Source: an uncultured Alphaproteobacteria bacterium
GTDB taxonomy: Bacteria; Pseudomonadota; Alphaproteobacteria; UBA3830
Length of the DNA: 60,566 bases
Assembly (NCBI GenBank): GCA_944390765.1
Contig: CALXQM010000013.1
Span: 1-60,566, forward strand
Direction of reading: 5' to 3'
Both the position numbers and the translations under genes were made by a program. A model generated the notes under the pieces. The model ran no database searches, had not been told where the DNA came from, and was given only the letters and a program-made list of their open reading frames with translations. Shown in pieces: positions 16,451-25,803 of the stretch (position 1 is the first letter of the stretch; the number at the start of each line of letters is the position of its first letter).

Positions 16451-17245
16451 TTGAAGAAATTAGTTTTATTAGGGCTTTTCATTATTGTATTAAATGAAAT
16501 TCATTGTGCTACTATTACATTACCCAAAAAAGAATTAGTTATAAAACTAAAAGCAGATGATTTATTAAAGTCTATAAAAAGTATCGATAATCCTACTCCT
16601 AAAACTATTTATGATTTTTTATCTAATAAAAGTAAAAATCAGAGAAATCAAGATTTCATACAAATGAATTATGTATTAAAATCTTTTCTAAAATCTTTAC
16701 CAAATACTATAGGAACAGAAGAAACTCTTAATAAAATAACTAATTTAATTGATTCATTAGTTGCTTTACAAGGTGGATTTAATGATTTACCAATTAGTGA
16801 ACAGATTACACATATTAAAAGATTATTAAAAAAGGATATTTTTATTCATTTAAGCTATGATCTAATGGATAAAGTAATCAATATCTCGGACAAATTAAGT
16901 ACTAACATGTACCAAACATATATAAATGGGATAGAACCAGAATATAATTCTAATTTTTTTAATGCACATTTTTTAACAGAAGAAATTAAAGAAGCTAAAG
17001 ATGTTTTTAATCAAGTAAATAATCTTAAAAATCATATTAAAAACTTCGTACAAGATATTAATAAGTTATCAAATGATAAATTATCCGAACGAGTACAACA
17101 GGCCAATCATTATTTAAATGGACTAAAATTTATAAAAATAAAAACCAATAATAAAGAATTACCAATTTCTCAAAATATTAAAAAATATCTACAAAATATA
17201 TTAATTTGTAATATAAACAAATTAATTACAAAAATTAATAAATAA
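16451..17245 (+). CDS. Secreted helical protein, unknown (264 aa)
   Basis: Starts with TTG 16451, well supported by AAGGAGA upstream. The signal peptide (KKLVLLGLFIIVLNEIHC) is cleaved near residue 20. The mature part is Lys/Asn-rich and mainly helical, with repeated amphipathic segments (KEAKDVFNQVNNLKNHIKNF). No known motif. Monocistronic, divergent from psd, bordered downstream by repeats. Confidence 0.75.
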   Translation: MKKLVLLGLFIIVLNEIHCATITLPKKELVIKLKADDLLKSIKSIDNPTPKTIYDFLSNKSKNQRNQDFIQMNYVLKSFLKSLPNTIGTEETLNKITNLIDSLVALQGGFNDLPISEQITHIKRLLKKDIFIHLSYDLMDKVINISDKLSTNMYQTYINGIEPEYNSNFFNAHFLTEEIKEAKDVFNQVNNLKNHIKNFVQDINKLSNDKLSERVQQANHYLNGLKFIKIKTNNKELPISQNIKKYLQNILICNINKLITKINK

Positions 17246-17261
17246 GAGGTTCGCATTGCAT

Positions 17262-17533
17262 AATATTATAGATTACCACGTCGCATCACTCCTCGCAATG
17301 ACGCAGGAAGGCGCCTAGTGATAATATTAAAAAGGACACCTTCAATGATATTAAGATAAAAAACGGAGACTATATGCCCCCGTATTCTGAGCTAGTAGAA
17401 CGAGTGTAAGAATCTATTTTTTACTTATTTCTTCAAGCATCTTAAATCTATTATAGATCGCCACGTCGCATCGCTCCTCGCAATGACGACGCATGGTGTC
17501 ATTCTGAGTGAACGAAGTGAACGCGAGAACCTA
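17262..17533. repeat. Dispersed repeat block
   Basis: Family-1 units at about 17270-17302 and 17457-17489 (both containing CCACGTCGCATC) and family-2 units at about 17376-17412 and 17497-17533. The block separates the convergent genes at 16451 and 17541; no gene lies in it. Confidence 0.8.
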
Positions 17534-17540
17534 TTAACTT

Positions 17541-19055
17541 CTACTCAACCTCTTCAACAATAGGTTTAGTCTCTTCATTTTGAATTTTACCATCTTTCAC
17601 GTAAAATCTGTTTCCAAATACGTCTTTATATTCTCCTGTGTATAGACCTACTCTTTGCGCATTCTTTACTTCATAAACTATCCCATTTTCCAATATTGTA
17701 CCATTGTCTAATCCTCCATTGTCTATGTCTCCTTGTTCAATAGTTTCATTTGTTCTCTTGACATGTTTTATTATACTTCCGTTACATAAGTTTTGATTTA
17801 AACATTGTCCTATCATTATGATATTTTCATCCTTATTATAATAAAAACTGGATCCGTTAAGTAAATCTTCATGCCTTTCTCCAGTCATAAAGTAATTTTT
17901 ATTAATATTTAATAAATGATGCTCTGTATAAAAGATATACATATTATCTTTGGACAGAGTAAATTTATTTACAGCATTAAAATCAAAATAAGGAACTATT
18001 GCTTGAAATCTTCCGATATCATATTTAAAATCTTCAAACTTATTGCATTGTTTGCCTAATTGAGAGATAACTATGTCTTTCCCAAAATCTAATTTTCCAT
18101 CATTTGTAAAACTAGCTAATATTGAGTATTCGACCCCATCTTCGGTTTTAGCAATAATGGTCCCTTGACCTGAAAACCATTTTTTATCACCTTGAGATTT
18201 TAGTATTCCAGAGTAAGTAATAATATCATTTATTTTTAAATGAGAAACTTTTTCTTCCCTTATTAAACCACTAGCATCTGTTAAAGCTAATGGATTTTGT
18301 TGTTCTTGCCGAACACTTAGCATTTTTTCTAATTCACTAATGCGTTGCTCTTGCTCCGCTATTTTTTGATCTTGCTCTATTATTTTTTGGGCAACTGCAG
18401 TATTAAATTGTTGTTGGGCTTTGACAACACTGGATATATCAGGTTGTTTAAGTGATATTTGTTTGTCATCGGATAATACAGGCATAACATAGTTTAAAGA
18501 TTGTGCTAGTGCTAAGGCATTTTGATTTTTTTCTTCTTCAGATTGTTTCAATCTATTTTGAGTTTGAGTAAGCTCTTCCTCGCTGACAAATCTATTTCCA
18601 TTCGCTACTTCACTTATAATACGTCTTCGTTGTTTAATATCATGGTAGTTTGTTAAACCATAATCATAAAGCGCTTGACGTACAGGATCTCCTTTTATTT
18701 CATTTTTTAATTTTTTTATCCTATTTTTAGCGGTGTCATGTATCTCTTTATTAGAACTAAGTAAGTTAGTAAAAGTATCTTTACAATCGGCAGCATAATC
18801 TGAATCCGGTCTTTCTCTGAAATCATATGCCTGTTTCCATGTTCTTTCTCCCTTGTGGGCCTTTATGATAGTTTGCTCGTAACTCTCATCCCATGGCAAG
18901 TGGTTTAAATCGATATTTTGTCCAACAGAATAAGGTAACCTAGCACTATAAGGATTCTCAGGGTATTGTCGTTGTTCATTGGTGGTTTGATGTGCATCCA
19001 TACCCATGCTTATATTTGCTAAAATAATTGATGATAAAAGTAAAACTTTTTTCAT
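17541..19055 (-). CDS. Secreted protein with coiled-coil middle, unknown (504 aa)
   Basis: Signal peptide MKKVLLLSSIILANISMG; AGGAG lies ten bases before ATG 19055. Residues 20-190 are charged. A coiled coil follows around 205-255 (QKIIEQDQKIAEQEQRISEL). The C-terminal 220 residues look beta-rich, with short Gly-turn strands (GTIIAKTEDGVEYSI, NRFYVKDGKIQNEE) reminiscent of MORN-like or beta-solenoid surface domains. No family recognised. It could be an exported surface or effector protein. Convergent with the 264-aa secreted gene across repeats. Confidence 0.75.
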   Translation of the reverse strand: MKKVLLLSSIILANISMGMDAHQTTNEQRQYPENPYSARLPYSVGQNIDLNHLPWDESYEQTIIKAHKGERTWKQAYDFRERPDSDYAADCKDTFTNLLSSNKEIHDTAKNRIKKLKNEIKGDPVRQALYDYGLTNYHDIKQRRRIISEVANGNRFVSEEELTQTQNRLKQSEEEKNQNALALAQSLNYVMPVLSDDKQISLKQPDISSVVKAQQQFNTAVAQKIIEQDQKIAEQEQRISELEKMLSVRQEQQNPLALTDASGLIREEKVSHLKINDIITYSGILKSQGDKKWFSGQGTIIAKTEDGVEYSILASFTNDGKLDFGKDIVISQLGKQCNKFEDFKYDIGRFQAIVPYFDFNAVNKFTLSKDNMYIFYTEHHLLNINKNYFMTGERHEDLLNGSSFYYNKDENIIMIGQCLNQNLCNGSIIKHVKRTNETIEQGDIDNGGLDNGTILENGIVYEVKNAQRVGLYTGEYKDVFGNRFYVKDGKIQNEETKPIVEEVE

Positions 19056-19299
19056 TTAATATACTCTCCTAATTAATTTAAGTTATTATCTAATTTAACA
19101 AGCTAACTAATGCTATTACATATTGTGATTTTTGACAATTTACAGATGGATAAATTTTGAATAAAAATCGAAAAAACTTACTTTTTCAATATGTTGTATT
19201 TCTAAAATTTTTAATTTTTATTATACAGTAAAATTTAAAAACTTGCATTTTTTATCTTTATTATTAATATTTTATTAATTTAAAAGTAAGAGGACTACC

Positions 19300-19842
19300 A
19301 TGAATAAATTACAAGGAACAAAAACTGAAAAAAATTTAAAAGAAGCTTTTGCTGGAGAATCACAAGCTCGGAATAAATATACTTACTTTGCGGCTCAAGC
19401 TCGCAAAGATGGATATATACAAATTAGTAATATATTTGAGGAAACGGCAAATAATGAAAAAGAGCATGCTAAGATATGGTATAAGTTGTTAAATGGTGGA
19501 AGTATTTCTTCTACAGAAGAAAATTTACAGGATGCGGCTAATGGAGAAAATTACGAATGGACAGATATGTATGCTCGTTTTGCAAAAGAAGCCGAAGAGG
19601 AAAATTTTCCAGAAATTGCTTATTTATTTAGAGAGGTTGCAAAAATCGAAAAAGAGCATGAAGAAAGATATAAAAAATTATTAGAAAATATAAAAAATGA
19701 TAAAGTATTTAAAAAAGAAAAAAAGACTTTTTGGATTTGTATGAATTGTGGACATGTATATGAGGGAGAGAGTGCTCCTACTGTTTGCCCTGTTTGTAAA
19801 CATAAACAATCTTATTTTGCAATGAAATCTGAGAATTATTAA
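19300..19842 (+). CDS. rbr: Rubrerythrin
   Basis: 180 residues. The N-terminal diiron four-helix domain carries the expected Glu/His ligands ([41 protein letters not shown]). The C-terminal rubredoxin domain has two CxxC pairs ([12 protein letters not shown] and CPVCKHK). It reduces hydrogen peroxide using electrons delivered through the rubredoxin centre. It is typical of anaerobes and microaerobes and less usual in intracellular alphaproteobacteria, so transfer is possible. Single gene with its own terminator. Confidence 0.95.
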   Translation: MNKLQGTKTEKNLKEAFAGESQARNKYTYFAAQARKDGYIQISNIFEETANNEKEHAKIWYKLLNGGSISSTEENLQDAANGENYEWTDMYARFAKEAEEENFPEIAYLFREVAKIEKEHEERYKKLLENIKNDKVFKKEKKTFWICMNCGHVYEGESAPTVCPVCKHKQSYFAMKSENY

Positions 19843-19850
19843 ATATTCAT

Positions 19851-19887
19851 TCGGAAGGCTTGTATTTTAAACCTTCCGATTTTTTTA
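19851..19887. terminator. Terminator after rubrerythrin
   Basis: An 8-bp stem TCGGAAGG / CCTTCCGA (19851-19858, 19872-19879) followed by T7. It sits between convergent genes, but only the plus-strand side has the full T-run. Confidence 0.85.
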
Positions 19888-20436
19888 ATTAATCGATTTT
19901 ACTTTAAGAGTTGTAAAATCGAATTGCATGCCACTCTGTCCGAGTTTGTGACCCTCTGTATCATAAGCTATATGAAGATCCTCTAGAGATACATAACAAA
20001 ATGAAAATAATATCTTATCAGCATCTTGATCATATGTTTTTATTAAACAAGTTTTATAATGCAATTTTTGAATAATAATTATTTCGCCATTTATGTCCAT
20101 AAGTCTGTAAATACCGATAGTATCTAATTTAGTTCCATCATACATAAATTGTTGAATAACAGGTGCCCAAGGACCATATTTCATGGAAATTATTGGATCT
20201 TTACCTGTAATTCTTGTATCTCCGGATAATTTCCCAGATGAGTCAAATTGAGTAATTCTTGATCCCCCTGTTTTAATCCAATCACATGGAGCACAGTCTT
20301 CCAATCCTTTCATTTCACTGGAAAATATTTTATCGCAACAGATTACATATTTAGGAGTTTTTCCATGTTTAGAGATTTCGGTTTGTCCCTGTTCTTCATG
20401 TATATTCCTACTATTAAAACTCATCATATCTGACAT
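19885..20436 (-). CDS. Unknown protein, weakly Hcp-like C-terminus (183 aa)
   Basis: No signal peptide; GAGGGA precedes ATG 20436. The first 60 residues are polar and contain four Cys (VICCDK, EDCAPC). The rest alternates strands and loops (SGDTRITGKDPIIS, IGIYRLMDINGEIIIIQ) and ends SLEDLHIAYDTEGHKLGQSG then MQFDFTTLKVK. That ending, LED-strand, Gly-rich loop and terminal F-x-T-L-K strand, resembles the C-terminus of the T6SS tube protein Hcp. The similarity is by eye and may be chance. Confidence 0.55.
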   Translation of the reverse strand: MSDMMSFNSRNIHEEQGQTEISKHGKTPKYVICCDKIFSSEMKGLEDCAPCDWIKTGGSRITQFDSSGKLSGDTRITGKDPIISMKYGPWAPVIQQFMYDGTKLDTIGIYRLMDINGEIIIIQKLHYKTCLIKTYDQDADKILFSFCYVSLEDLHIAYDTEGHKLGQSGMQFDFTTLKVKSIN

Positions 20437-20580
20437 ATTTTCCCTCTTTCTTCGTATATCTTTTCATACAAATTTATGTTACAAAATTTTATTTAAGATA
20501 TGGTTAATATTGAAAATAATTATACTTGAAAATTGGTAACGTATATATATAATCCAAATTATATTATCGATAGAGGCAAA

Positions 20581-20976
20581 ATGAATAAGATTATAAACTT
20601 TACCATTGTATGCAGTTTACTTTTATGTTCTTGTGAAAAAGATAATAAAAATAATGAAAATATTACAAAATCAGAAGAGGAAATATCAAAAATGAATAAT
20701 AATGAAATTTCTGCAAAACATATATTATTGGATTCCGAAAAAGAAGCTAATGACTTATATAATAAAATCACAAAAGGTGAAATTACATTTGAGGAAGCAG
20801 CAAAAAAATACTCTAAATGTCCGTCAGGAAGAAACGAAGGAAGTCTCGGATATTTTGGAAAAGGTGTTATGGTTAAAGAATTTGAAGATGCAGCATTTGC
20901 TTTGGAAGAGGGAGAAATTTCTAAACCTATAAAAACTCAATTCGGATGGCATTTGATTAAAGTTGACAAAAAATAA
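20581..20976 (+). CDS. Parvulin-type peptidyl-prolyl isomerase lipoprotein
   Basis: 131 residues from ATG 20581, preceded by AGAGG. The N-terminus (MNKIINFTIVCSLLLCSC) is a lipoprotein signal with Cys18 as anchor, followed by an Asn/Lys/Glu-rich linker and a single rotamase domain (about 45-130). Family landmarks are visible: SAKHILL, FEEAAKKYSKCPSG, GSLGYFGKG, MVKEFEDAAFAL and TQFGWHLIKV. It should assist folding of exported proteins at the envelope, which fits the many secreted products nearby. A single small domain, shorter than SurA or PpiD. Confidence 0.9.
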   Translation: MNKIINFTIVCSLLLCSCEKDNKNNENITKSEEEISKMNNNEISAKHILLDSEKEANDLYNKITKGEITFEEAAKKYSKCPSGRNEGSLGYFGKGVMVKEFEDAAFALEEGEISKPIKTQFGWHLIKVDKK

Positions 20977-20999
20977 AGTATAATTTCCCAATACAGTAG

Positions 21000-21845
21000 A
21001 TGAACAGAATCTTATATGTTTTTGTCCTGTTGTTGAATGAGAATTTATCGGCTATTGACTCTGATAGAGATTATATTAATAATTCGATTGATCAAATTTA
21101 TGTAATATCTTTAGATAGAACTCCTGAAAGGTTTTTGTTTGTAAAAAATCAATTAGAAAAGCTTGGGTTGAAATTCAAAAAATTTTCTGCAATAGATGGA
21201 AAATCAATAATTGTAATAGATGAACAAACCGGGAAAACCTTATATCCGAAAGATATGAATGAACAATCTTATTATCGTTTTAAAAAACATCATTTAAGAA
21301 TCAAACAATGGGGTAATGATAATGGATTTTTATATTTTGTAAATAGAATGATGTTATCGCCGGGAGAATTTGGATGTTTGATGAGTCACAGAGGTGTTTG
21401 GAAGGATATTTTAAGGCATAAATACAAAAAGGTAATTATTTTTGAAGATGATGTGAAATTTCAAGAGAACTTTATAAGTAACCTGTCCCTAGTTATGAAA
21501 AATTTTCCTAAAAATTTTGATGTTTTTTTTCTTGACATAGGTATGCATAAACCTTCCGCCAAAAAAACTTATTTTGTTCCTCCAAGATTTTGGTTAAGTG
21601 GCTTTTTTAATACATCATCACCTTACTATGCAGGTGTAAAACACAGCAGAAGAGTTTGGGGACTTCATGCGTATGTTATAACTTATGAATCTGCACAAAA
21701 GTTAATAGAGTTAACGAATATTTCAAATTTCCCAGTGGATAATATGGTTATTTTTTCTAAATTACAACTGTATGTGTCAAAAGTAAAATTACTCTCAGGA
21801 GATAGCTTTGCATCAGAAGTCTGCAAATTAGGAAGGTGTCCTTAA
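21000..21845 (+). CDS. Family 25 glycosyltransferase with N-terminal signal (1 of 2)
   Basis: 281 residues. GT25 motifs: IYVISLDRTPERF (about 32-44), FKKFSAIDG, the GEFGCLMSHRGVWKDI block and the acidic IIFEDDV. GT25 enzymes usually transfer galactose or glucose to lipooligosaccharide or, in eukaryotes, to collagen. Unusually a hydrophobic stretch (ILYVFVLLLNENLSA) precedes the domain, suggesting export. Its TAA overlaps the next gene's ATG (TAATG), so the pair is translationally coupled. Confidence 0.85.
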   Translation: MNRILYVFVLLLNENLSAIDSDRDYINNSIDQIYVISLDRTPERFLFVKNQLEKLGLKFKKFSAIDGKSIIVIDEQTGKTLYPKDMNEQSYYRFKKHHLRIKQWGNDNGFLYFVNRMMLSPGEFGCLMSHRGVWKDILRHKYKKVIIFEDDVKFQENFISNLSLVMKNFPKNFDVFFLDIGMHKPSAKKTYFVPPRFWLSGFFNTSSPYYAGVKHSRRVWGLHAYVITYESAQKLIELTNISNFPVDNMVIFSKLQLYVSKVKLLSGDSFASEVCKLGRCP

Positions 21846-22705
21846 TGCGAATAATAGTGTTATGTTTTTTATTTTTAATAACAGAACATCGGAGTATGAT
21901 TTCAAATTTTTATAAAGATAAGGATTTTGATGAAAAAATATATGTTATTAGCTTAAAACGTACTCCTGAGAGATTTGAAAAAGTGAAAAAACAATTAGAC
22001 GCATTTGGAATCAAATGTGAGAGGTTTGAAGCAATAGATGGTTACGACTTGGAATTCTTAAACGTAAAAACAAAAAAATTTTTAAATGAAAATTTGAAAA
22101 AAGATTTCTTTCATTATACATGGAGTATAAAACCTGTGACGTATACTGTAATGCTTAATAACAAAAAGTTAATGGATATAACAGTAAAGAATGCGCATTT
22201 TTCTCTTGGGGAAATAGGTTGTGCTTGTAGTCATCGTGAAATTTGGAAAGAGGTTGTATCAAAAAATTATTCTAGAGTTATTGTTTTAGAAGATGATGTA
22301 ATTTTCGAAAAAGATTTTAAAATAAAATTAATAGGTTATATAAATGATCTACCGAATGACTGGGATATTGCATTTTTAGGGGTTGGACGAAGACATAATC
22401 ATAATGGTTATTTTGTTAATGTTGGGGAAATTTTTAGAGATATAGATGAAGTGAAAAATCATCCTTTTGTAGCTAGAATTCAGCCTTCTAATTTAACCTA
22501 TGGTATGTATGGATATATAATAAATCCTAAAGGAGCAAAAAAACTTTTAAAAATAACAGATGAATCGAATTTTCCTATAGACGACATTGTATTTCAACAA
22601 GGGGGTATCAATACTGGATTTGTGAAAGGGTATGTTTATATGTTTAAACTACTTGAGCCAAATTTAAATAATTCGGAAATTCGAAAAATGGGAAGAAATT
22701 ATTAA
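21845..22705 (+). CDS. Family 25 glycosyltransferase with N-terminal signal (2 of 2)
   Basis: 286 residues from ATG 21845, overlapping the previous stop, with GGAAGG upstream. Clear paralogue of the preceding gene: IYVISLKRTPERF, ERFEAIDG, GEIGCACSHREIWKEV, VIVLEDDV. The N-terminus (MRIIVLCFLFLITEH) is hydrophobic and signal-like, again unusual for the family. The C-terminal half diverges from its partner, so acceptor specificity may differ. Host-directed glycosylation or surface glycan decoration are both possible. Confidence 0.85.
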   Translation: MRIIVLCFLFLITEHRSMISNFYKDKDFDEKIYVISLKRTPERFEKVKKQLDAFGIKCERFEAIDGYDLEFLNVKTKKFLNENLKKDFFHYTWSIKPVTYTVMLNNKKLMDITVKNAHFSLGEIGCACSHREIWKEVVSKNYSRVIVLEDDVIFEKDFKIKLIGYINDLPNDWDIAFLGVGRRHNHNGYFVNVGEIFRDIDEVKNHPFVARIQPSNLTYGMYGYIINPKGAKKLLKITDESNFPIDDIVFQQGGINTGFVKGYVYMFKLLEPNLNNSEIRKMGRNY

Positions 22706-22887
22706 TCTATTTTTATAAGCAATAAGTTTATTAACATTTTTTTATTTAATGTATGAGCAAATAAAACATTTGAGTCATTTTTATAACTTTATGATACATC
22801 TATTAGATAAACATAAGCTATTCGAAAAAAAAATATCTGTACAATTTATCTATATAATTTTATTATTATTTCTGTATAATTATTAGA

Positions 22888-24522
22888 ATGGAAATGAAGT
22901 TTTTATTAGGTTGTTTTATATTAACAGCTTGCTCAATCGTAGATATTCCACAAACAACGCAACAGTCTAATTTAGTTCCATCTAGTTTAAATGATATTAC
23001 AGAGGCTATTAAAGATTTTGATATAGATGATACGGAAGATAATTCTTCTACAGAAGAAGTAACGGAAGAATCTGCTATAGATAATCGTTTTTATAAAAAA
23101 ATATCTATTACAGTTTCCAATAGTATGAAAATCCGTGATGTTTTTATGCAATTAGCAAAATTAGCTGGAGTTAATATATTTATAATTCCAGAAATTGAAG
23201 GAGGGGTATCATTTGAGGCAAAAGATCGACCATTTATAGATATTTTGAAAGATATATGCAGTAGTTGCTTCTTAAAATATTCTATTAATGGAAATTCAGT
23301 AAAAATAGAAAATGATGCACCTATGACTCAGGTATATAATTTACAATTTCTCAATATTCAAAGAGAAACTCAAAGCTCAGTTTCTATTTCCACTGATATT
23401 TTCATGAATCAATCAATATTAAATAATGATACGAATAAATCTAATTCTAATGATAACAGTTCTAATGGTTCAAATAGCATTATTTCTGGAACTATAAAAA
23501 ATGATTTTTGGACAGAATTAGAGCAAAATTTAAAAAATATTGTTGGGGAAGATGGAACGGTATCAATTCATAGACAGGGTGGATTAGTTACTGTTCAGGC
23601 TCCTCAATTAAAACAAGAAGAAGTAAAGAAGTATATTAATTTATTAAAAGAAGCAACAGAGTCTCAAGTATTGATAGAAGCGAAAATTTTAGAAGTAAAT
23701 TTAAAGAAAGAATTTAGAAATGGTGTTAATTGGAATATATTACGAAACGGTGGAGCTACTTTAGTTAAAGATTATTCGGATAGGACAGGGTTAATTTCTT
23801 TTGGTATTAATCGTAATAATTTAAATATTATAGCAGGTTTAATAGAACAATTTGGAGCTGTTAAAACTTTATCTAGTCCAAGAATTACAGTTTTAAATAA
23901 TCAATCCGCTATTTTAAAAGTAGCTCAGAACGATGTAATTTATATACCAGAGTTACAAAGACAATATAGTTCGGTATCTGATAGTAGAGGTTCTGATTTT
24001 TTAACCACTACATTACATACTGTGCCTATTGGGTTAATTATGTCAGTACAACCATCTATTGATAAAAAGAATAATACTATATTACTTAATTTGCGTCCAA
24101 CTATTTCTAGAGTTGTAGGTTATAAAGAAGTACCTTATTTCTATCAACAAACAACAGGAACATCTTCAAATTCCTTAACTACTTTATCATCCGGAGGCAC
24201 ACAAACACAAAAAGTTCCAATTATTGATGTAAGAGAAATGGATTCAGTGCTTAAACTTCAGTCTGGACAATTCGTTGTAATGGGTGGTTTAATGCAGGAA
24301 ATGTCACGTAATAATCGTAACGGATTACCAGGCTTGAGCCAGTTAGATTTGATAGCTGGTGAAAATGAGAAAGGGACAGATGTTACGGAATTAGTTATTT
24401 TCTTAAAGGCAACAATTTTGAAAAATAACAAAAAACATCATCATGAGGCAGATAAGCGTTTGTATAATAAATTTGCTAATGATCCTAGACCATTGAGGTT
24501 TAATAATGAAAAACAAAAATAA
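22888..24522 (+). CDS. Lipoprotein secretin, MshL/PilN-like
   Basis: 544 residues. Lipobox LTAC (Cys at about 15). An acidic linker, an STN-type N0 domain (MKIRDVFMQLAKLAGVN, about 80-140), an Asn/Ser-rich insert (about 185-205), and FWTELEQNLKNIV...VTVQAP typical of MshL/PilN secretins. The C-terminal secretin domain contains QVLIEAKILEV and LKLQSGQFVVMGGLM and ends with VIFLKATIL. It should form an outer-membrane ring for type IVb pili or type II-like secretion. The next two genes encode prepilin-like proteins and the first overlaps it by 17 bases; no ATPase or platform gene is adjacent. Confidence 0.9.
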   Translation: MEMKFLLGCFILTACSIVDIPQTTQQSNLVPSSLNDITEAIKDFDIDDTEDNSSTEEVTEESAIDNRFYKKISITVSNSMKIRDVFMQLAKLAGVNIFIIPEIEGGVSFEAKDRPFIDILKDICSSCFLKYSINGNSVKIENDAPMTQVYNLQFLNIQRETQSSVSISTDIFMNQSILNNDTNKSNSNDNSSNGSNSIISGTIKNDFWTELEQNLKNIVGEDGTVSIHRQGGLVTVQAPQLKQEEVKKYINLLKEATESQVLIEAKILEVNLKKEFRNGVNWNILRNGGATLVKDYSDRTGLISFGINRNNLNIIAGLIEQFGAVKTLSSPRITVLNNQSAILKVAQNDVIYIPELQRQYSSVSDSRGSDFLTTTLHTVPIGLIMSVQPSIDKKNNTILLNLRPTISRVVGYKEVPYFYQQTTGTSSNSLTTLSSGGTQTQKVPIIDVREMDSVLKLQSGQFVVMGGLMQEMSRNNRNGLPGLSQLDLIAGENEKGTDVTELVIFLKATILKNNKKHHHEADKRLYNKFANDPRPLRFNNEKQK

Positions 24523-25132
24523 AGGATTTTCTTTAATTGAAGTCGCCATTGCTGTACTAGTGGTTAGTTTAATAGCAACTTTTTCATTAAAAGGTAAAGA
24601 GTTAATTCGTACGGCACAATTGCGTGCAACTATAGAACAAATAGAGACTTTTCAAGTAGCAATAAATACATTTATTGATAGATATAATGCATTGCCTGGT
24701 GACTTAACAAATGCCAAAGATCTCATTGATTCTTCTTTAGATAATGGTAGTGGTTCAGGTAATATTATTTCAGTTAATGATGCAAAACGATTTTGGAGTC
24801 ACTTAACTAAAGCGGGCTTAATTACTGTGGAAATGCAAAATGGTTTTCCAATAGCTAAAGTAGGTGGCTTTTTTTCAGTATCGTCTAATATTAATGGAAA
24901 GCCAGGGAATTGGTTAATTTTATCTAAAGGAACCAATGATAATATCCAATTTCAAGGGGTACTCACTCCAAGCGATGCTTATTATATTGATAAAAATATT
25001 GACACAGGTCTTCCCAATGAGGGAGATGTTCAAGTAATGCAGGCAAGCAACGTTCAATCTAGTTGTATTTTAAGTTCTAACTATAATTTTAAAGATAAGA
25101 GTGAAAGTTGTGTTTTGCTTTTTAAATTCTAG
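24506..25132 (+). CDS. Prepilin/pseudopilin-like protein
   Basis: 208 residues. The N-terminus has a class III prepilin signature: basic leader ending KG, then FSLIEVAIAVLVVSLIATF with Glu at mature position 5. The rest (ALPGDLTNAKDLI, Gly/Ser-rich turn) resembles pseudopilins. It should be cleaved by a prepilin peptidase and assemble with the upstream secretin system. It overlaps the secretin gene by 17 bases and the next gene by 32. Confidence 0.85.
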   Translation: MKNKNKGFSLIEVAIAVLVVSLIATFSLKGKELIRTAQLRATIEQIETFQVAINTFIDRYNALPGDLTNAKDLIDSSLDNGSGSGNIISVNDAKRFWSHLTKAGLITVEMQNGFPIAKVGGFFSVSSNINGKPGNWLILSKGTNDNIQFQGVLTPSDAYYIDKNIDTGLPNEGDVQVMQASNVQSSCILSSNYNFKDKSESCVLLFKF

Positions 25133-25751
25133 AAAAGGGTTTATTTTATTAGAAATAGCCATAGGTATCGCGATATTAACCATTATTTCCGGTGCAGCTA
25201 TTAAGAAAATGCTTATAACTAAAAAATCTTTGAATGAACAAATAACCAAAACAAATATAGATACGGTCGTTATCGCATTAGCATCATTTGTTGCTATTAA
25301 TAGAAGACTTCCTAAACCAGCATTAGATGAAAACGGAGTGGAAAGCGTTCATAATTGTAGTATAGGTTTTGTTCCTTATAAGACATTAGGTCTTTCCGAA
25401 CATATAGCAAAAGATGGAAGGTTAAATTCTTTAGTATATATAGTTGAGCCATCATTAACAAATAGTTCCTATATTTATGAAAATGATATTGACAATAATT
25501 CTTTTTGCAATTCAGTTCTGAATCCACGCATAAAATTTAATAGTAATTTATCTTCTGATATTATTGCTTTTGTTGTTGATATAAAAGCACATAAAAATAT
25601 CATTCATGAACAATACATTGAACTACAACCATCAGAATATACTGTTTGGGTTACTAGAAATGTATTGTTAATGAAATACTTGAAAAATTCTCCTTGTGAA
25701 AGAGAAAATCCCAATAATGTCACTAATCAAACATTTTTTAATAATTTTTAG
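25101..25751 (+). CDS. Second prepilin-like protein
   Basis: 216 residues from GTG 25101, inside the end of the previous gene. Prepilin motif RKGFILLEIAIGIAILTIIS, with the conserved Glu. The rest has no recognised motif and contains several Cys. It is probably a minor pseudopilin of the same apparatus. Confidence 0.8.
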   Translation: MKVVFCFLNSRKGFILLEIAIGIAILTIISGAAIKKMLITKKSLNEQITKTNIDTVVIALASFVAINRRLPKPALDENGVESVHNCSIGFVPYKTLGLSEHIAKDGRLNSLVYIVEPSLTNSSYIYENDIDNNSFCNSVLNPRIKFNSNLSSDIIAFVVDIKAHKNIIHEQYIELQPSEYTVWVTRNVLLMKYLKNSPCERENPNNVTNQTFFNNF

Positions 25752-25803
25752 TACTAATACTTTGATAGCATGTTATATTAAATTGAGTTTTTGCGGTAGG
25801 TTT

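Noticed and set aside
25696-25803. N-terminal extension of SpoT
   Set aside because: It overlaps the end of the prepilin-like gene in another frame and is not part of the HD domain.
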